A DNA stretch of 64,000 nt, from assembly GCF_026460945.1 (NCBI RefSeq), contig NZ_JAOVZV010000003.1, positions 248,001 through 312,000 on the forward strand, written 5' to 3'. The stretch comes from Chryseobacterium luquanense (GTDB taxonomy: Bacteria > Bacteroidota > Bacteroidia > Flavobacteriales > Weeksellaceae). Within the stretch, counting starts at the first letter, position 1; every line of letters begins with the position of its first letter. The position numbers and the translations under genes are program-made. The notes under the pieces were generated by a model, which was not told the DNA's origin, did no database searches, and saw only the letters and a list, made by a program, of their open reading frames with translations. Positions 61,301 through 64,000 of the stretch are shown here, one piece after another.

Positions 61301-61372
61301 ACTCCGGGGGTAGACTACGCAGCTTATCCTAGAAGCCGTTTCTTTGTAACAGGAGTAGATATCACTTTCTAA
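58364..61372 (+). CDS. susC: SusC-family TonB-dependent outer-membrane transporter
   Basis: This 1002-residue protein has a signal peptide (VKWLYLTVFLLPVLAMAQ), a plug domain with EVVLVGYNKVSKKDVTNAVS and YGSRGANGVVLITTKSG, and a C-terminal beta-barrel ending in DITF. The usual N-terminal carboxypeptidase-regulatory-like domain is missing, which makes it short for SusC. The pectin gene context suggests oligogalacturonate import. Confidence 0.95.
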   Translation: MDKKVQSVKWLYLTVFLLPVLAMAQEKDKETKIDEVVLVGYNKVSKKDVTNAVSSIKGEALKDMPVNSAAEAIQGRLAGVQVQASEGKPGGDVDITIRGGTSITGSNAPLYIVDGIQMDNAMTILSPKEIESIEVLKDASSTSIYGSRGANGVVLITTKSGRKKAITTINYNGFTGVRKIMNTLDVLDPYEFVLYQYELYKKNGVIGDADDIAFNNRYGSTYQELEKYKSVQKRDWQDELFGKEAFNFTHNLSVNGGSEKSAFSFTLNHVDEDGIMLNSGFKRSMANFKYDYDISKKLKFGINARYGRSLTTGVGTSSTGSQSNNRLRNSVRYQPFEGGSSVPVDDFDPNYATNTNLVNPLLLNDSEIRDNRVNDLLLNAYINYNITKDLTFRSVVGYVQRDISTNQFWGTVTSQARANADMPIVQLDRSQTRRITNTNTLNYTKKFGQHKVDVLLGQEIIQTDGESSNNYVKWFPKSILPNEAFANIAAATPPAGLIQDAARTAVVAPDRLASFFGRVNYIFANKYILTASVRADGSNVFMKGNQWGYFPAASLAWKVKEEKFLKDVDWLNELKLRVGYGLSGNNRITSYLWANFYNINANNGYVFGTSVTPGAAVSTTQANPNVKWEATVSKNAGIDFEFFKGRLYGSVDGYITDTKDLLVLAKVPFPGYANQFQNSGKTRNKGLEFTVGGVIVNNENFNWKMDANISTNKNTILSLGSGVGRGQDSYLVQSGGIGGFDFIAKVGSSVGTYYGYVTEGRYEISDFDYNAATKVYTLKAGVPSSSAIALGAKAVQPGDLKLRDLNGDGQITDADRQELGSALPKFYGGFNQTFRYKNFDMSLFFNFSVGNKVYNANKIENTTQYLYRDNNMDAAVADRWRWFDNAGVKVTDPTQLAALNANTTMWTPPTGQYILHSYGIEDGSFLRLNNVTLGYTLPKGSLEMIGVKNFRLYATVNNLFVITGYSGYDPEASTRRNPLTPGVDYAAYPRSRFFVTGVDITF

Positions 61373-61383
61373 AAAATTTAAAA

Positions 61384-63210
61384 ATGAAAAAAAGCAAATC
61401 AATACTTATTTTATCTTGTCTTGCGGGAGCTCTGTTCTTCAATTCCTGCAGTGATTTCCTTAATCCCGAAAACCTTTCAAGCATTTCTGAGGCTCAACAA
61501 TTTGACAGTACTGCAGATACATTCTCAGCATTGGTTGGAGTTTATTCTCAACTTGGAGGTGACGACGGATACGGACAAAGATTATCTTTGATTATTCCTC
61601 AGTCTGGTGACGATTTCAGAACTTCTGGAAGCTATAACTGTAATGACAGAAGAGGGGTAGCAACTTTTGGAGCTTGTACAACAAATACAGAATTAAACAA
61701 TCCATTTGGGAAACTTTATACAGGTATCGAACGTGCCAATTTAGTGATTAAAAACATCCCGTTATCGCCTGTTTATCAAAGCGGTACTACTGATGACAAA
61801 AAACTAATGGACAGATATTTAGGTGAAGCATTAACTCTTAGAGCTCAATATTATTATGAATTGATCAGAAACTGGGGTGATGTTCCTTTCTATCTTGTTC
61901 CAGCTTCTGATATTCCGGATCAAAATGTACCAAAAACAGATCGTGATGTAATTTATGATCAGATGATTGACGATTTAGCAAAAGCTGCAAATTTAGTTCC
62001 ATGGAGATCTGAAGGTGGAACAACAAGCAACAGAATTTCTAAAGGTTTCGTGAAAGGCCTTAGAGCAAGAATTGCATTAGCAAGAGCAGGATATTCTTTA
62101 AGAAGAAACCCTCAAGTTATGGCTCAAGGATCAAATCCTCAGAAATATTATCAAATTGCTTTCGATGAGTGTAAAGATATTATGAACCATGCTGGAGAAC
62201 ATTCATTGAACCCAAGCTACGAAAACGTTTTCAGAGCTCTTCATACTAATGCTCAAGATGCAACGAATGAGGTTATTTTCTCAGTTGGAGCTTTCGGAGG
62301 TGGTACAAGAACCGACTCTAAAATAGGATATTACAACGGTCTTAAACATCACGATAACTCAAGCTGGAAAGGTGGTGGCGGTATAAATGCATTGCCAACA
62401 TATTTCTACGAGTTTACAAAATATGATTTGAGAAGAGATATGAATGTCGGAATTTTCACAGTTAATGCTACAAATCAGGCAGAATTAGTTGCAGCAAACT
62501 CATTCACCGATTCAAAATACAGAAAGTCTTGGACAAGTATTACAGGACCTTCTCAAACATTAGCGGTTGACTGGCCATTATTGAGAGTTTCTGATGTAAT
62601 GTTGATGTTTGCTGAAGCTGATAATGAACTTCACGGTGCACCTTCTGCAGATGCAATCAATGCAGTAAAAGCTGTAAGAAACAGAGCTTATACAGGTAAC
62701 TTAGGCCAAGTAGGAACAATTCCTACTGACAAAGTAGGTTTCTTTAATTATATCGTTAAAGAAAGAATGCTTGAACTTGGTTCTGAAGGAATCAGAAAAT
62801 ATGACTTAATCAGATGGAATCTTTTAGCAACAAAAATTGCTGAAACAAAACAGAAATTAACAGACTTCATCAACGGAGTGGGTGCTTATGCAAACGTTCC
62901 ATTAGATATTTACTATAAGGTTTCTGCATTTGATCCTACAAAAACAGCTCAGCAAAACATTACTACAATTGATGTATTCACAAATACCGGAGTAGCCAAA
63001 GCAGATGTATTTTATGTACCAAGTCAATCAACAACAATTCCTACAGGATATAAGAAAATTGCGTGGAGATCAGGAGTTTTACCTACCTATGTAAGTGATC
63101 CTTCAGCTGGATATGCACAATATTTCCAAGTGAATAAGAGAGAACTTTTACCAATCTATTTCGAATTTATCCAAAATAACCCTGCTCTTACCCAAGACTA
63201 CGGTTATTAG
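61384..63210 (+). CDS. susD: SusD/RagB-family glycan-binding lipoprotein
   Basis: This 608-residue protein has a lipobox (FFNSCSDFLNPENLSS) and SusD tetratricopeptide helices (YLGEALTLRAQYYYELIRNWGDVPFYL, ERMLELGSEGIRKYDLIRWN). It lies 11 nt after susC and forms the surface lid of the transporter. Confidence 0.96.
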   Translation: MKKSKSILILSCLAGALFFNSCSDFLNPENLSSISEAQQFDSTADTFSALVGVYSQLGGDDGYGQRLSLIIPQSGDDFRTSGSYNCNDRRGVATFGACTTNTELNNPFGKLYTGIERANLVIKNIPLSPVYQSGTTDDKKLMDRYLGEALTLRAQYYYELIRNWGDVPFYLVPASDIPDQNVPKTDRDVIYDQMIDDLAKAANLVPWRSEGGTTSNRISKGFVKGLRARIALARAGYSLRRNPQVMAQGSNPQKYYQIAFDECKDIMNHAGEHSLNPSYENVFRALHTNAQDATNEVIFSVGAFGGGTRTDSKIGYYNGLKHHDNSSWKGGGGINALPTYFYEFTKYDLRRDMNVGIFTVNATNQAELVAANSFTDSKYRKSWTSITGPSQTLAVDWPLLRVSDVMLMFAEADNELHGAPSADAINAVKAVRNRAYTGNLGQVGTIPTDKVGFFNYIVKERMLELGSEGIRKYDLIRWNLLATKIAETKQKLTDFINGVGAYANVPLDIYYKVSAFDPTKTAQQNITTIDVFTNTGVAKADVFYVPSQSTTIPTGYKKIAWRSGVLPTYVSDPSAGYAQYFQVNKRELLPIYFEFIQNNPALTQDYGY

Positions 63211-63240
63211 CAAAAAATACATTCATATTAATTAATTTTC

Positions 63241-63281
63241 AGTACAGACTTACTTCTTTCGGGGAGAAGGTCTGTACTTTT
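63241..63281 (+). terminator. Terminator after susD
   Basis: GTACAGACTTACTTC pairs with GAAGGTCTGTAC around a TTTCGGGGA loop, then TTTTC. Some readthrough to the pectinesterase is likely. Confidence 0.75.
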
Positions 63282-63303
63282 CTTCAAAGAAAAATTCAGC
63301 TAT

Positions 63304-64000
63304 ATGCAGGTTTTAGGTCTAAAAAATAATATTAAATTCTTATCTCTATTTTCAGTAGTTGTCATCATTCTTCTCTCTTTCAAAATGCATGAAGGTAAAA
63401 CCATCATCGTTTCGAAAGACGGAAAAGGAAATTTCACTACCATTCAGCAGGCTATTAATTCTGTTGAAGAAGGAAAAAAAGAAAGAACAAAAATCATTGT
63501 AAAACCCGGAACTTACAGAGAAAAAATCACAGTAGATCCTGCAAAAAGTCCAATCACTCTGATTGGAGAAAATGCAGAAAATACCATTTTAGTTTACGGC
63601 GATCACGCGTCAAAGCAGAATGCTAAAGGTAAAAACATTGGAACTACAGGTTCATCAAGCATTTTTATTTTCTCTGACGATTTTTCAGCTAAAAATATTA
63701 CGTTTCAAAACGATGCAGGACCAGTTGGACAGGCCGTGGCCGTTTTAACGACAGGGGACCGAATTGCTTTTGAAAACTGTAAATTCTTAGGATTTCAGGA
63801 TACACTTTATACCAAAGGCGCACAGGACAATCCGGATAAAACTAAAGTTTCCAGAAACTATTTTAAGAACTGCTACATCGAAGGAACTACCGACTATATT
63901 TTCGGAGCCGGAACTGCGGTTTTTGAAAACTGCACGATATACTCTAAAAAGAATGCATCCTACGTTACCGCCGCTTCTACAATTGAAGGAAATGAGTTCG
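63304..64000 (+). CDS. Pectinesterase (CE8), partial
   Basis: The gene runs off the right edge; 232 codons are visible. A signal-like N-terminus (FLSLFSVVVIILLSF) is followed by GKGNFTTIQQAINSV, GTYREKI, GQAVAVLTTGDRIAFENC, GFQDTL and GTTDYIFGAG. These hold the Gln, Asp and Asp of the active site of CE8 enzymes. It removes methyl esters from pectin, which fits the susCD and uronate genes. Confidence 0.93.
   Translation, partial: MQVLGLKNNIKFLSLFSVVVIILLSFKMHEGKTIIVSKDGKGNFTTIQQAINSVEEGKKERTKIIVKPGTYREKITVDPAKSPITLIGENAENTILVYGDHASKQNAKGKNIGTTGSSSIFIFSDDFSAKNITFQNDAGPVGQAVAVLTTGDRIAFENCKFLGFQDTLYTKGAQDNPDKTKVSRNYFKNCYIEGTTDYIFGAGTAVFENCTIYSKKNASYVTAASTIEGNEF

Noticed and set aside
1..64000. 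CRISPR array
   Set aside because: The regular repeats found are hairpins, REPs or Y RNAs; no repeat-spacer pattern with constant spacing was seen, and no cas genes.

Overview
The window is AT-rich chromosomal DNA from a Bacteroidota, most likely a Flavobacteriia member close to Chryseobacterium. The evidence is the SusC/SusD pair, promoters of the Bacteroidota type (TAnnTTTG at -7), the near absence of Shine-Dalgarno sequences, A/T-rich hairpin terminators, and several families of flavobacterial intergenic repeats.

Layout. 1-6.2 kb: a DUF3686 ATPase (cut by the window edge), a flotillin and an NfeD-like membrane protein. 6.4-8.3 kb: an XRE regulator and a secreted alpha/beta hydrolase. 8.5-23.3 kb: the most unusual part, an RNA-metabolism island almost wholly on the minus strand. 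It holds a Ro60-like TROVE protein, a slipin, two ERI-1-like exonucleases, a calcineurin-type phosphoesterase, an Rnl2-type RNA ligase, a cREC protein (broken), an R2K/DUF4343 ATP-grasp (broken) and a YkuK RNase H-like protein. Around these genes lie eight Y-RNA-like genes, two permuted tRNA-like RNAs, an array of 13 tRNA or tRNA-like genes, and four copies of a conserved hairpin RNA. 23.1-24.5 kb: two short ORFs with strong terminators and two small hypothetical genes. 24.5-32.1 kb: a tightly overlapping MoxR-vWA-beta-propeller (bpX-type) ternary-system operon. 32.4-35.4 kb: deoD, tatD, an unknown gene and a DUF434 protein. 35.7-41.9 kb: xylose catabolism (xylB, xylA, sugar porter) and a LacI regulator. 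42-47.1 kb: small accessory genes, including a RAYT transposase flanked by REP palindromes. 47.3-64 kb: galacturonate/pectin utilisation (uxaA, uxaB, exuT, kdgA, kdgK, uxaC, kduD, kduI, then susC, susD and a pectinesterase cut by the window edge).

How it fits together. Five minus-strand promoters share a bipartite operator (T[GA]CG[TC]A, 7 nt, TGCG[TC]A) placed 9-10 nt upstream of the -7 element. They drive the TROVE gene, the Y-RNA cluster, the permuted-RNA cluster, the exonuclease pair and tatD, so these form one candidate regulon. I infer an RNA surveillance and repair system that pairs Ro60 and Y RNAs with ligation, end-trimming and a divergent tRNA set. In this strain two of its protein genes appear inactivated. 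The pectin locus is self-consistent: SusCD import, de-esterification, then hexuronate catabolism to pyruvate and triose phosphate. Two LacI-type palindromes sit between the divergent kduI and susC transcripts.
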